Source: a virus
IMG/VR virus record: IMGVR_UViG_3300028862_000071
Span: 1-35,159 of that record
DNA: 35,159 bases
Direction: 5' to 3' (one strand)
Position 1 is the first letter of the stretch. Every line of letters starts with the position of its first letter. Made by a program: the position numbers and the translations under genes. This document shows, piece by piece, positions 5,925-13,828 of this stretch. Under the pieces are notes generated by a model. The model searched no databases. It was not told the DNA's origin and saw only the letters and a program-made list of their open reading frames with translations.

Positions 5925-6089
5925 ATGAGTAAAGCATTTAAGCAGAAGATTAAAGAGAAGGGTTTGAAGACGGTTTGGATAGCCGAACAGTTAAAAATAC
6001 CACAGCCAACCCTGTCAATGTACCTTAACGAAAAACGCATTATGCCTACCGATATCGAGTATCGGTTGAAAAAATTACTGTACACATAG
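5925..6089 (+). CDS. Small helix-turn-helix DNA-binding protein (Cro/CI type)
   Basis: A 54-residue gene, MSKAFKQKIKEKGL to LKKLLYT. The core LKTVWIAEQLKIPQPTLSMYL matches a helix-turn-helix: 'WIAEQLKIP' (first helix and turn), 'QPTLSMYL' (recognition helix), then a 'NEKRIMPTDIEYRLKKLL' cap helix typical of the XRE/Cro family. It consists of little more than the DNA-binding domain. Placed between the early cluster and the replication module, with a candidate promoter just after it, it may switch or repress one of them. Start chosen because it is the first ATG and follows an A-rich leader. Confidence 0.75.
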   Translation: MSKAFKQKIKEKGLKTVWIAEQLKIPQPTLSMYLNEKRIMPTDIEYRLKKLLYT

Positions 6090-6092
6090 AGT

Positions 6093-6100
6093 TATTTTTG
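6093..6100 (+). promoter_or_regulatory. Candidate -7 promoter element before the replication module
   Basis: TATTTTTG fits TAnnTTTG and lies directly after the HTH gene, 36 bases before the next ATG. A GTTG at 6065-6068 is 24 bases upstream, longer than the ideal spacing. Moderate support. Confidence 0.5.
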
Positions 6101-6135
6101 CCACAAAAAAGTAATAGATTTATAACACAATTCGC

Positions 6136-6936
6136 ATGATTTCAGGAGGATACATTCTTCAGCCCAGAATAATAGATGAATCAGAGTTGATTCACGAGCC
6201 ACCTGTGGTTAGGGAATTATGGTTGTACTTGCTTAGAAAAGTAAACTATAAAGACAATGGAAAATTCAAAAGAGGATCAGGATTTTTTAGTCTTGATGAT
6301 ATATCCGATGACCTTCATTGGTATATTGGATTTCGTAGAATGAAGTACTCAAAACCGCAGCTTACGAAAACTCTACGAAAGCTACGCGAAAGAAATATGA
6401 TAGCAACGACGAAGGCAACGCGAGGAATCTTTGTAACTATCTGTAAGTATGATTATTATCAGGACTCTAAAAACTACGAAGGTAATGACGAAGAAATTAC
6501 GAAAGAATTACGAAAGAATTTTGGTGGTCACACTAAAAACAAGAAAGTAAAAGAAGAAAAAGAAAATAAAGAAAGCAAAGAAGAGTTAACACCAACAACA
6601 GTCGTCGTGGAAAAAACTTGGAGAGATGATTTTTCTATTTATAAAAAAGAGTTAATGGATGCTTTTAGTAAGTTGCCGGCTAATTTAGAATTTATCAAGA
6701 AGCAGGAAAGGTTTTATCCTGATGTTGATATTATACTTTCTGTTGAAAAAGCGATTGATTGTTATTGGGGGATGGAGGCAGGGTGGATGAATAAAAAAGA
6801 AGATAAAAAATTGATAAACCCAGACTGGGAAAAAACTTTTAAAAATGCTATCGGAAAAAACAGAGTATTCAAAAGAAAAAATGGAACTCAGTTATCGTTT
6901 CAGCAAGATTTATCAAAAATGGATTACACTAAATAA
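6136..6936 (+). CDS. Replisome-organiser / DnaD-like replication initiation protein
   Basis: A 266-residue protein. Residues 1-110 look like a winged-helix domain found at the start of phage replication proteins (VVRELWLYLLRKVNY, GSGFFSLDDISDDLHW, KYSKPQLTKTLRKLRERNMI, RGIFVTICKYDYYQ). A highly charged Lys/Glu linker follows (about 120-155). The C-terminal part (YPDVDIILSVEKAIDCYWGMEAGW, WEKTFKNAI) resembles the small helical C-terminal domain of Bacteroidetes phage proteins such as DUF7833. Position directly before the loader and helicase genes supports a role in origin binding and helicase recruitment. It likely substitutes for DnaA. Confidence 0.75.
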   Translation: MISGGYILQPRIIDESELIHEPPVVRELWLYLLRKVNYKDNGKFKRGSGFFSLDDISDDLHWYIGFRRMKYSKPQLTKTLRKLRERNMIATTKATRGIFVTICKYDYYQDSKNYEGNDEEITKELRKNFGGHTKNKKVKEEKENKESKEELTPTTVVVEKTWRDDFSIYKKELMDAFSKLPANLEFIKKQERFYPDVDIILSVEKAIDCYWGMEAGWMNKKEDKKLINPDWEKTFKNAIGKNRVFKRKNGTQLSFQQDLSKMDYTK

Positions 6937-6943
6937 AAATAAA

Positions 6944-7711
6944 ATGGAAAAGTTAAAGGATTTAGACTTAGTTACAGAAGTTATTTGCAGAATGTCATCA
7001 TTAGATGGATATAGTAATATCGGAAGTGTCTCTCATTTACTACCAGAAGAATCAAGATCGATTGTTATCAGCAAAAAAGGATTCTACCCCGAATGTGTTT
7101 CTAGTGATGTGTTTTATAAGTTGATGGAGCGATCTATTCTGGAACTTTTTTTAGAGATAGAAATTGATGATAAATTTAGCGGCACAATGAAAAAAATAAG
7201 CGACATGGCATCCAAGGATGGAGCTTATTCAGAAAAGTCGCCAAGAGGGTTTTTGTTAATGGGAAAGGTTGGCTGTGGTAAAACGGTTATGTCTAAGATA
7301 TTTAATAAAACCACAAGTATGTTCATGAAGTTGTCTAATAAAAATAAATTATTTGAACATATTTGTCCTCAGATGATTCAATCATACAAGATTGTTGGTG
7401 GGTTTTCTAAAAGTGGGTATGATATATTTTCATTTCCCGGGATAGGAGATGTTAGTAAGCCAGAATCTATAATGAGTGAATATTTAATGATTGACGACAT
7501 TGGCTCTGAGAATATTTGCAGTCATTATGGAAATACAACTAATTCTATTGGTGAATTAATCCTTAGAAGATATGATTCTGTATTAATCACATCCGCCACT
7601 ACTAATCTCGATAAAGAACATCTTAAATTATTTTATGGAGAAAGAGTATTTTCAAGACTCAATGAGATGATGAACTTTATAGTTATGGATGGGGATGACA
7701 GGAGAAAGTAA
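6944..7711 (+). CDS. DnaC-like AAA+ helicase loader
   Basis: A 255-residue P-loop ATPase. Walker A is GKVGCGKT (about residues 107-114, Lys113), Walker B is YLMIDDIGSE (Asp184-Asp185), sensor 1 lies in LITSATTN, and the arginine-finger region is RVFSRLNEMMNFIVMDGDDRR at the extreme C-terminus, the usual end of DnaC/DnaI-type loaders. It would load the hexameric helicase encoded next. The frame extends upstream to 6845 inside the previous gene; ATG 6944 after an A-rich leader is the natural start. Base composition is noticeably AT-rich compared with the structural genes. Confidence 0.85.
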   Translation: MEKLKDLDLVTEVICRMSSLDGYSNIGSVSHLLPEESRSIVISKKGFYPECVSSDVFYKLMERSILELFLEIEIDDKFSGTMKKISDMASKDGAYSEKSPRGFLLMGKVGCGKTVMSKIFNKTTSMFMKLSNKNKLFEHICPQMIQSYKIVGGFSKSGYDIFSFPGIGDVSKPESIMSEYLMIDDIGSENICSHYGNTTNSIGELILRRYDSVLITSATTNLDKEHLKLFYGERVFSRLNEMMNFIVMDGDDRRK

Positions 7712-7712
7712 T

Positions 7713-9146
7713 ATGAATCAACGAACAAACAAAATGACCATTGAGCAGATAAACGCTCAGTACGGGAAAATACCGCCGCAATGTTGCGACCTAGAGGAGG
7801 CCGTTCTTGGTGCCCTGATGTTGGAAGCAGAAGCATTTGAAAATATTGATTCGATACTATCGGAAGTTTCATTTTATAAAGAAACTCACCAGAAGATTTT
7901 CAGAACTATTAAGTCGATGCATGATCGAAATAAGCCAATTGACTTAATGATGGTTACAAGAGAAATAATTAACTTAAATTTACTCGATGAAATTGGTGGC
8001 CCAATGTATATAACCCAATTAACATCAAAGGTGGCATCTGCCGCACATATTGCGTTTCATGCCAGAATCATTCAGCAGAAGTTTGTTCAACGAGAATTAA
8101 TTAGAATTGGAACCATGATTCAGACTCAGGCATACGATGACACGCAGGACGTAGATGATCTTCTTGCGTTTGCTGAAAGTTCTATTGAAAATTTAAGTAA
8201 TGGTTCCGGTGGCGCAGATGGCTGTAAGTCTACGGAAGCCGTGGCGGAAAAAACCATAGAAGAGTTGAAGGAAGATTACGAAAAAGCCAAAGAAGGAAAG
8301 CTGATCGGAATACCAACAGGATTTTTTGAATTGGATAAGGGGACTTCTGGGTGGAGATCACCTAACTTTATAATCCTTGCGGCAAGACCATCTGTAGGAA
8401 AGACTTCGTTAATGCTTAGATTTATAGTTGTAGCGGCTAAGGCTGGATTTTGGGTGAACGTTTACGGATACGAAATGAACTCTGAAGACTTATATCGAAT
8501 AATTCTTTCCGGCGAGTCAGGCGTAAGTAGAACCAAAGTGAGGGACGCCAAGTTTACTGAATTGGATTGGGATGAAATAAATAGGGCTAATCAGATTTTA
8601 AGAAAACTACCTATACTTTGGTATGACAAATCTGACATTAAATCTGGCAAGATAAAATCCAACACAAAAAAAAATATCAAGTCCGGCAAGTGCGACATGG
8701 TATTTGCTGATTATCTTCAGCTTATTCCTCCCGAAGAAGAATCCAAGATAAGGGAACAGCAAATAAGCAAAATAAGCAGAACCCTTAAAAGTGTTACTCT
8801 TGATTGTCATGTGCCGCTAATGGCATTGGCCCAACTTAACCGTGAAGTAGAAACAAGGGGTGCCGGAGCAAAGCCACGAAAGGGTGATCTCAGGGAATCA
8901 GGAAGTTTAGAGCAGGACACGGATATAATCCTATTCCCATTCAAGGACGAGAATGATGATTTGATTTTATCTATTGCAAAGCATCGTCGCGGAAAGTGTT
9001 ATGACATACCGATAAGAGCAAACGAGGACATGACTCAGTTCTATGATATGAATCCTCAGTACGAAGATTATCCCGACATACAAAACGTGAGTTCAAAGAT
9101 GCCGGTAAATTCTAATTTTGAATACGAAGACGATAAACCATTTTAG
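7713..9146 (+). CDS. dnaB: DnaB-like replicative DNA helicase
   Basis: A 477-residue RecA-fold helicase. The N-terminal collar domain starts IPPQCCDLEEAVLGALMLE, a classic DnaB N-domain signature. The motor domain has IPTGFFELDKGTSGW, Walker A ARPSVGKTS (Lys about 230), GYEMNSED (motif H1a), Walker B DMVFADYLQLI (about 330), LAQLNREVETR, and DLRESGSLEQDTDIILF with a C-terminal KHRRGKCYDIPI arginine-finger region. It unwinds DNA at the fork. I use ATG 7713, which has a good Shine-Dalgarno (GGAGAAAG) and starts just after the loader's stop; ATG 7689 would overlap the loader. The C-terminal 35 residues are acidic and end EYEDDKPF, similar to partner-binding tails. Confidence 0.93.
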   Translation: MNQRTNKMTIEQINAQYGKIPPQCCDLEEAVLGALMLEAEAFENIDSILSEVSFYKETHQKIFRTIKSMHDRNKPIDLMMVTREIINLNLLDEIGGPMYITQLTSKVASAAHIAFHARIIQQKFVQRELIRIGTMIQTQAYDDTQDVDDLLAFAESSIENLSNGSGGADGCKSTEAVAEKTIEELKEDYEKAKEGKLIGIPTGFFELDKGTSGWRSPNFIILAARPSVGKTSLMLRFIVVAAKAGFWVNVYGYEMNSEDLYRIILSGESGVSRTKVRDAKFTELDWDEINRANQILRKLPILWYDKSDIKSGKIKSNTKKNIKSGKCDMVFADYLQLIPPEEESKIREQQISKISRTLKSVTLDCHVPLMALAQLNREVETRGAGAKPRKGDLRESGSLEQDTDIILFPFKDENDDLILSIAKHRRGKCYDIPIRANEDMTQFYDMNPQYEDYPDIQNVSSKMPVNSNFEYEDDKPF

Positions 9147-9149
9147 AAA

Positions 9150-9353
9150 ATGACCCTACCAAAATCCAAATTTAAGGGCGTGTATCCGATTATCTTAAAC
9201 GGTAAGTACGTGTGTTACATGGCTCAGTTGATGCATAAGTATGTTTATAAAAAGAAGTGCTGTAAATCCGAGAGAGAAGCTGCCCTATGTTATGATAGGT
9301 TCTGTATTGAATTCGGATTACCGCCAATTAATATTTTAAAACCAAAGAAATGA
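9150..9353 (+). CDS. Stand-alone AP2-like DNA-binding domain protein
   Basis: A 67-residue protein that is almost entirely one AP2-like domain: SKFKGVYP at the start, a three-strand sheet (NGKYVCYMAQLMHKYVYKK), then a helix SEREAALCYDRFCIEFG, and a short INIL end. The AP2/ERF fold in phages normally occurs attached to HNH or GIY-YIG homing endonucleases; here no nuclease domain is attached. It is fitted between the helicase gene (4 bases away) and the NinG gene (4-base overlap). It may be a remnant of a homing endonuclease or a small regulator. Confidence 0.65.
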   Translation: MTLPKSKFKGVYPIILNGKYVCYMAQLMHKYVYKKKCCKSEREAALCYDRFCIEFGLPPINILKPKK

Positions 9354-9988
9354 GAACCAAAAAACTACCAAAGCTAAAAAATATCTGCAAAGAACCAGGA
9401 TGCGATAAAACCCGAATGCCTGATCCGACTCGTGAAGGTAAGTTTAAACCCTATTGCGAGGATCACGCGATTTTAGCCGTTTTAAGACAGTTAGAAGATC
9501 AAAGGGTACAAACTACTGCGGAGTTAGAGAAAGCTCGTCAGGATCGAAAGGATGAGGCAAAAAAAGGGTATCATAACCAGACATGGAAGTTGGTAAGTAG
9601 ATTTATTTGCCTAAAATATGCGGACGATAATTTATGGGTTCATTGCGCCACTAATCCCGAACTGAAGTATAAAGTAAATGATAAACGATTGCAAACAGGG
9701 CATTACATTCGTTCGGACAAGTATCCGGCACTTAAGTTTGAATTTACAAATCTGGCACCACAGAGCTTGCAGGAAAATAAACATTTCGCCGGAAATCAGG
9801 AAGCCATGGCACAATGGATAGAGCGAACTCATGGAGAAGGAACTGTGACGAAATTGGAGGACAGAATGAATGATCCCGAACTTACCATGGAGCAGATAAG
9901 GGAAGTTCATAATAAATACAAGGATCTACTTAAAAACGAGATGCTTAGACGTGGAATAAGTGACCCATGGAGGACTAAAAAATATTAG
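9350..9988 (+). CDS. NinG/Rap-like recombination protein
   Basis: A 212-residue protein. It begins with a cysteine-rich segment (ICKEPGCDK...YCEDH), then a basic coiled coil (about 45-75), and then the NinG core: HCATNPELKYKVNDKRLQTGHYIRSDKYPALKFEFTNLAPQSLQENKHFAGNQEAM. The His and Asn residues of TGHY and ...N are the family's conserved positions. Lambda NinG (Rap) is a structure-specific endonuclease that acts on recombination intermediates. The first Cys pairs probably bind zinc. It ends the replication module; a new promoter follows. Confidence 0.85.
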   Translation: MRTKKLPKLKNICKEPGCDKTRMPDPTREGKFKPYCEDHAILAVLRQLEDQRVQTTAELEKARQDRKDEAKKGYHNQTWKLVSRFICLKYADDNLWVHCATNPELKYKVNDKRLQTGHYIRSDKYPALKFEFTNLAPQSLQENKHFAGNQEAMAQWIERTHGEGTVTKLEDRMNDPELTMEQIREVHNKYKDLLKNEMLRRGISDPWRTKKY

Positions 9989-10022
9989 ACTATTTATAAT
10001 CATTTTAAACTACGATTACCCA

Positions 10023-10052
10023 TTGCCAAGTCAATAAATATATATATATTTG
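10023..10052 (+). promoter_or_regulatory. Bacteroidetes promoter (ATTG-N19-TATATTTG)
   Basis: TATATTTG at 10045-10052 matches the -7 consensus and TTG at 10023-10025 lies exactly 19 bases upstream, the preferred Bacteroidetes spacing. Expected start near 10058, leaving about 15 bases to the ATG at 10073. It drives the second early/recombination block. Confidence 0.8.
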
Positions 10053-10072
10053 TGCAGAAATAATTCAACGAT

Positions 10073-10213
10073 ATGAACCTACAAGAAGCATTAAAAATAC
10101 TGGTAATTTACAATAAATGGCGCAGGGGTAGTGACGATGTAGAGTTACCTGGTCCGAAAGAAATAGGAGAAGCAATTGATGTTGCGATAAACATTTTAAA
10201 AGGATTAAAATGA
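10073..10213 (+). CDS. 46-residue conserved phage protein (WRRG/IGEAID family)
   Basis: A tiny gene, 46 residues. It has the recognisable small phage pattern: LQEALKILVIYNKWRRGSDD, then LPGPKEIGEAIDVAINIL. 'hnkWRRGdd....P.P.(K/E)IGxAID.A...L' is widespread in phages and prophages, with no known function. Its TGA overlaps the ATG of the next gene (ATGA), so the two are translationally coupled. It follows a canonical promoter directly. Confidence 0.75.
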   Translation: MNLQEALKILVIYNKWRRGSDDVELPGPKEIGEAIDVAINILKGLK

Positions 10214-10515
10214 AGGAATCAGAGCGGTTAAAACAGCAGATGTCCGAGGATAATTCAGACAATGACGAACGGGATTGTAATTGGATTAGAAAGATTGAAA
10301 GAGCCGAAAGGAAAGAGAAGTTCGAAGAAGAAGTTATGCCTGCATTAAGGGCGTTATATTTAGTTGAAGAATATGAGGATAGGATTAAAATTTACACTAA
10401 TGAATGGGGTAGAGTTGTATTTTATCCAAAGGCAGGTTCCGTTTTATTCTGTGACAACAATCAATGGATAAAAGGATGGAAAGGCGAACGGTGGTTGAAG
10501 GCTAATTTAATTTAA
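10210..10515 (+). CDS. Small conserved phage protein
   Basis: A 101-residue protein: a charged helical N-terminal half (to about residue 50) and a compact C-terminal part, IKIYTNEWGRVVFYPKAGSVLFCDNNQWIKGWKGERWLKANL. The second part ('TN.G.v.FYPKA..l....N.W...G..W+..NL') is a pattern common to small hypothetical phage proteins. It may be a small beta-hairpin plus helix; role unknown. Confidence 0.7.
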   Translation: MKESERLKQQMSEDNSDNDERDCNWIRKIERAERKEKFEEEVMPALRALYLVEEYEDRIKIYTNEWGRVVFYPKAGSVLFCDNNQWIKGWKGERWLKANLI

Positions 10516-10526
10516 AAGTAAGTAAA

Positions 10527-10727
10527 ATGGAATACTTAGACTATTTGATCAGGACATTAACCTACCAACGTAGTTGTTGGGAATTGGATTTAAAGAAAGA
10601 ACAAGAACAGTGGAAAGACAATTCTTCTTTTGTGATAAGAATTCAAGCAAAAATTGATGGTATTAACTTTGCTATATCAGAAATTTATAAACTTACAGCA
10701 GAACTTGATAAAATTCATACAAAATGA
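10527..10727 (+). CDS. Small helical hypothetical protein
   Basis: A 66-residue protein predicted to be two long helices, possibly a coiled-coil hairpin (YLDYLIRTLTYQRSCWELDLKK and FVIRIQAKIDGINFAISEIYKLTAEL). No family recognised. Supported as a gene by its position and by the 4-base overlap of its stop with the next ATG. Confidence 0.55.
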   Translation: MEYLDYLIRTLTYQRSCWELDLKKEQEQWKDNSSFVIRIQAKIDGINFAISEIYKLTAELDKIHTK

Positions 10728-10954
10728 CAGAAGCAGACTATTACCCGGCAGGCGCATATTTTAGTCCAGACGCTCCTTGGAACCAGGAAGATGATCCGCC
10801 CTGTCATTTCTGCGGAAATGAAACGACCTACGAATCACGAAATGAAGTTACCGGATTTAGGTTTGATAAAAAACTTCATGATGAGGTAGATTGTATATTT
10901 TACAAATGCGACGACTGCCTTAGAAAAGAAGGTTATTTTGAAGATGGAGAATAA
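10724..10954 (+). CDS. Small zinc-finger phage protein
   Basis: A 76-residue acidic protein with two CxxC pairs, CHFCG (about residue 28) and YKCDDC (about 66), arranged as one zinc knuckle. The N-terminus ADYYPAGAYFSPDAPWNQ is a recognisable motif of a small phage family ('DYYxAGAYxDPNAPWN'). Role unknown; likely a zinc-binding adapter. Confidence 0.7.
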   Translation: MTEADYYPAGAYFSPDAPWNQEDDPPCHFCGNETTYESRNEVTGFRFDKKLHDEVDCIFYKCDDCLRKEGYFEDGE

Positions 10955-10975
10955 TTAACCAATAAATAAATAGAC

Positions 10976-11794
10976 ATGGAATCAGAAGATTTAGTTCACG
11001 TAGAAGAAGTAAATGCGGATATAGTTTATTCGCAGGACAAGGCTCAGATTGACGTTCAGATTGCTACTGCAAAGCTGTACGGGAGAAATATGAAACGGGC
11101 AATTGAGAATGCAATAGCTGTGGTTACTCTCGATAAGGAAACGGCAGCAACATGTACTTATTCGGTGCCAAGAGGAGGTAAGTCAATTACCGGCCCAAGT
11201 GTTCATCTTGCAAAAATTCTTGCCCAGAGTTGGGGAAACCTGAGAATTGAGGCCAAGGTTATTGGAGTGGATGCAAAGCAAGTAACATGTCAGGCAGTAT
11301 GTTTTGATCTTGAAAATAACCTCGCAATAAAGGTTGAGGTTAAGCGATCGATCATGACAAAGACCGGCAGAATGAATGACGACATGATCGTCGTGACAGG
11401 AAATGCCGGTAATTCAATCGCGCTTCGTAACGCCATCTTGTCCGTTATCCCTAAAGCCATCGTAGATAAAGTTTATAACGAGGCTAAAAGTAAGATTACC
11501 GGCGACGTATCCGATAAGACCAAATTGCTTACCCGAAGAAAACAGGTAATTGATGCGCTGAAAGATTCGTATTCATTAACCGAAGCTGAAATTCTTGGTG
11601 CAATCGGTAAGGCTTCAATCGATCACATTACACCTGACGACTTGGTGGTTCTCATCGGAATTGGAACTGCAATCAAGGACGGAGATACAGATGTAGATAC
11701 CGCATTTCGTAAGGCTAAGACCAAACATGAAGTAGTCAATCCTCTGTCCAAAGAAACCAAGAAGGAAGAAGTTAAACCGGAAGAGGTAAATTAA
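10976..11794 (+). CDS. Putative phage single-strand annealing recombination protein
   Basis: A 272-residue protein. It contains RNMKRAIENAIAVVTLDKETAATCTYSVPRGGKSITGPSVHLAKILAQSWGNLRIEAKVIGV, then a beta strand CQAVCFDLENNLAIKVEVKR, then NAGNSIALRNAILSVIPKAI. The string 'GGKxIxGPSVxLAxxxAxxWGN' with a following '(F/W)DLEtN' strand is one I associate with phage proteins predicted to be Rad52/RecT-type annealing recombinases. The C-terminal third (Lys/Glu-rich, DKTKLLTRR, ending KPEEVN) is probably a flexible tail. It is followed by a coiled-coil protein and a PD-(D/E)XK nuclease, which together resemble a RecET/Red-type cassette. Function is inferred from pattern and context. Confidence 0.65.
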   Translation: MESEDLVHVEEVNADIVYSQDKAQIDVQIATAKLYGRNMKRAIENAIAVVTLDKETAATCTYSVPRGGKSITGPSVHLAKILAQSWGNLRIEAKVIGVDAKQVTCQAVCFDLENNLAIKVEVKRSIMTKTGRMNDDMIVVTGNAGNSIALRNAILSVIPKAIVDKVYNEAKSKITGDVSDKTKLLTRRKQVIDALKDSYSLTEAEILGAIGKASIDHITPDDLVVLIGIGTAIKDGDTDVDTAFRKAKTKHEVVNPLSKETKKEEVKPEEVN

Positions 11795-11811
11795 TCTAAG
11801 ACAGTACAGAC

Positions 11812-13038
11812 ATGAACGAATTAGCAAAAGTTGACCCAAAAGAATACGGGTTGTCAGATTCAAGCGCAGTTGAAATCGAAAAAGCGTTTTTACCCAAGAT
11901 TGCAGAACGCGAAGGTTATCAGGAAGTTTACAATCTTCTTTTAACCAAGGAGATTAATAAAGAAACCTGCATTGAAGCACGGGAACTCAGGTTGAAATTA
12001 GTCAAAGTCAGAACCGGTATCGGCGAAATTCATAAAACACAGAAAGCGTACTTCCTTCGTGCCGGACAGTTTGTTGATGCGTGGAAGAATAAGGAAACAC
12101 TACCGGTTGAGCAGATGGAAGAGAACCTGGAAAAGATTGAGAAACACTTTGCCATTCAGGAAGCCGAGAAGATTGCTAAGATTGCGGCAGAACGGAAGGT
12201 GGAATTGCTTCAATACACTTCTGAATTTCTACTTCCTGATCGATTAGGCGAGATGCCCGAAAGTATTTATCAGAACTACTTGGTTGGAATTAAAGTAGCT
12301 TTCGATGCAAAAGTTAAAGCTGATAGGGAAGCTGAAGAATTACTTATTGAGAACGAACGCATTGATAAACTCGGAAGAGAACGGCAGGTTGAGTTGTATA
12401 AGTACATTCAATTTCAGGAGGAAATATACTCAGTGGTTAATCTTGGTATAATGTCAACCGAAGATTATACTCAGCATCTTATATATCTCGAAGGCAAAAA
12501 GACGGCATACGAAACTGAACAGGCGCGAATCCATCAGGAGAACGAAAGGCTGAAAGCCGAAGCTATCGAAAGAGAAAAGAAGGCCGAGGCAGAACGGAAA
12601 CGTCAGGCCGATCTACTCGCAAAACAGAAAGCGGAAGCTGACAAAAAGGCTCGTATCGAAAAAGAAAAACAGGACGCCATTCTCGCCAAAGAGCGTGCAG
12701 AAGCAAAACGAATTCAGGATGCTATCGAAGAAAAGGCAAGAATCGAAAGAGAAAAAGCTGAGGCAGAGCGGAAAGCATTACAGGATCAAATTGCCAAGAA
12801 AGAAGCCGAAGAACGAAGAGTATTAGCCGAAGCTAAGATAAAGGAGGCTGAACGTATTGCTGCCGAAAAACAGGCATTAAAAGCGCCCGACAAGACAAAA
12901 ATGGTTCTATGGATTAACAATTGCACTCTTCCCGAACTGAAGCTTTCAAACATGGAATCCATTATCGTAGCGCAAGAAATCGATGCTAAATTTGAGCTAT
13001 TCAAAAAATGGGCGGTTACTAAAATTGAGGCGCTATGA
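11812..13038 (+). CDS. Coiled-coil protein of the recombination cassette
   Basis: A 408-residue protein. The first 100 residues are mixed helical (VDPKEYGLSDSSAVEIEKAF, LRLKLVKVRTGIGEIHKTQKAY). Residues about 240-365 form a very long Glu/Lys/Ala-rich coiled coil (AEREKKAEAERKRQADLLAKQK and similar repeats). A compact C-terminal segment (MVLWINNCTLPELKLSNMESIIVAQEIDAKFELFKKWA) closes the protein. Such proteins sit between annealing and nuclease genes in many Bacteroidetes phages. Scaffold or DNA-bridging roles are plausible but not shown. Its stop overlaps the nuclease start by 4 bases. Confidence 0.75.
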   Translation: MNELAKVDPKEYGLSDSSAVEIEKAFLPKIAEREGYQEVYNLLLTKEINKETCIEARELRLKLVKVRTGIGEIHKTQKAYFLRAGQFVDAWKNKETLPVEQMEENLEKIEKHFAIQEAEKIAKIAAERKVELLQYTSEFLLPDRLGEMPESIYQNYLVGIKVAFDAKVKADREAEELLIENERIDKLGRERQVELYKYIQFQEEIYSVVNLGIMSTEDYTQHLIYLEGKKTAYETEQARIHQENERLKAEAIEREKKAEAERKRQADLLAKQKAEADKKARIEKEKQDAILAKERAEAKRIQDAIEEKARIEREKAEAERKALQDQIAKKEAEERRVLAEAKIKEAERIAAEKQALKAPDKTKMVLWINNCTLPELKLSNMESIIVAQEIDAKFELFKKWAVTKIEAL

Positions 13039-13817
13039 TACTGACCAAAGATAACTACTTCAGCAAAGAATCAGACGCCCTTTATATGTCCAATTCTCAA
13101 TATAACTCATTTATTGGAAGTGGAATATATCCCGGATGTGAAAGTATGGCATTAGCAAAACTTCGTGGCGAATGGGTAGATGAACCGAATATAGCATTTC
13201 AGATTGGGAGTTTTTGTGACGCTCATTTTGAACATACGCTTCCTGAATTTAAGTTTTTAAACAATGATATGTTTACCCTTAAAGGCGAGTTAAAAGCCCC
13301 CTTTAAATTAGCAGAAGAAATGATCGCAAGAGCCGAATCCGACGAGTTCTTCATGGATTTTATGAACGGGCAAAAACAAGTCATTATGACTGGCGTAATG
13401 TTTAATGTGCCGTGGAAAATCAAGATTGACTCCTATCATCCCGGCAGATGTCTAGTGGACTTAAAAACCACGAAATCAATCCGTGAACGTGTATGGAACG
13501 GCAACATGAAAGTAAACTTCATTGAAGCCGGCGGATACTGTCAGCAATTAGCAATCTACCGAGAAATCGTGAGAATTAACACAGGGGAACTTCTCCCTGC
13601 ATTCATTGCTGCAATATCTAAGGAAAACCCAATCGACATTGAAATAATTGAGGTCCCGGTTCTCGAAATGGATATGGCACTAGAGCAGGTAAGGATGAAT
13701 ATTGATCATGTGATGGCGGTAAAGAATCACGATATTCCGAGTACGCCTTGTGGTAAGTGCGCCTACTGTGTGCTGAATAAAAAATTGTCATCCATTTTAT
13801 CTTTTTATGATCTCTAA
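13035..13817 (+). CDS. PD-(D/E)XK exonuclease-like protein with Cys cluster
   Basis: A 260-residue nuclease of the phage PD-(D/E)XK type (DUF3799-like). The active site is visible: Asp132 in IKIDSY, then DLKTT with Asp142 and Lys144 (D-x-K), and a Gln pair in YCQQLAIY (about 170). The C-terminal CGKCAYC together with an early Cys in YPGCESM could ligate an Fe-S cluster, as in Cas4/AddB-type nucleases. It would resect DNA ends for the annealing protein encoded two genes upstream. Starts by ATGA overlap with the coiled-coil gene. Confidence 0.85.
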   Translation: MILTKDNYFSKESDALYMSNSQYNSFIGSGIYPGCESMALAKLRGEWVDEPNIAFQIGSFCDAHFEHTLPEFKFLNNDMFTLKGELKAPFKLAEEMIARAESDEFFMDFMNGQKQVIMTGVMFNVPWKIKIDSYHPGRCLVDLKTTKSIRERVWNGNMKVNFIEAGGYCQQLAIYREIVRINTGELLPAFIAAISKENPIDIEIIEVPVLEMDMALEQVRMNIDHVMAVKNHDIPSTPCGKCAYCVLNKKLSSILSFYDL

Positions 13818-13828
13818 TTAATAATAAG

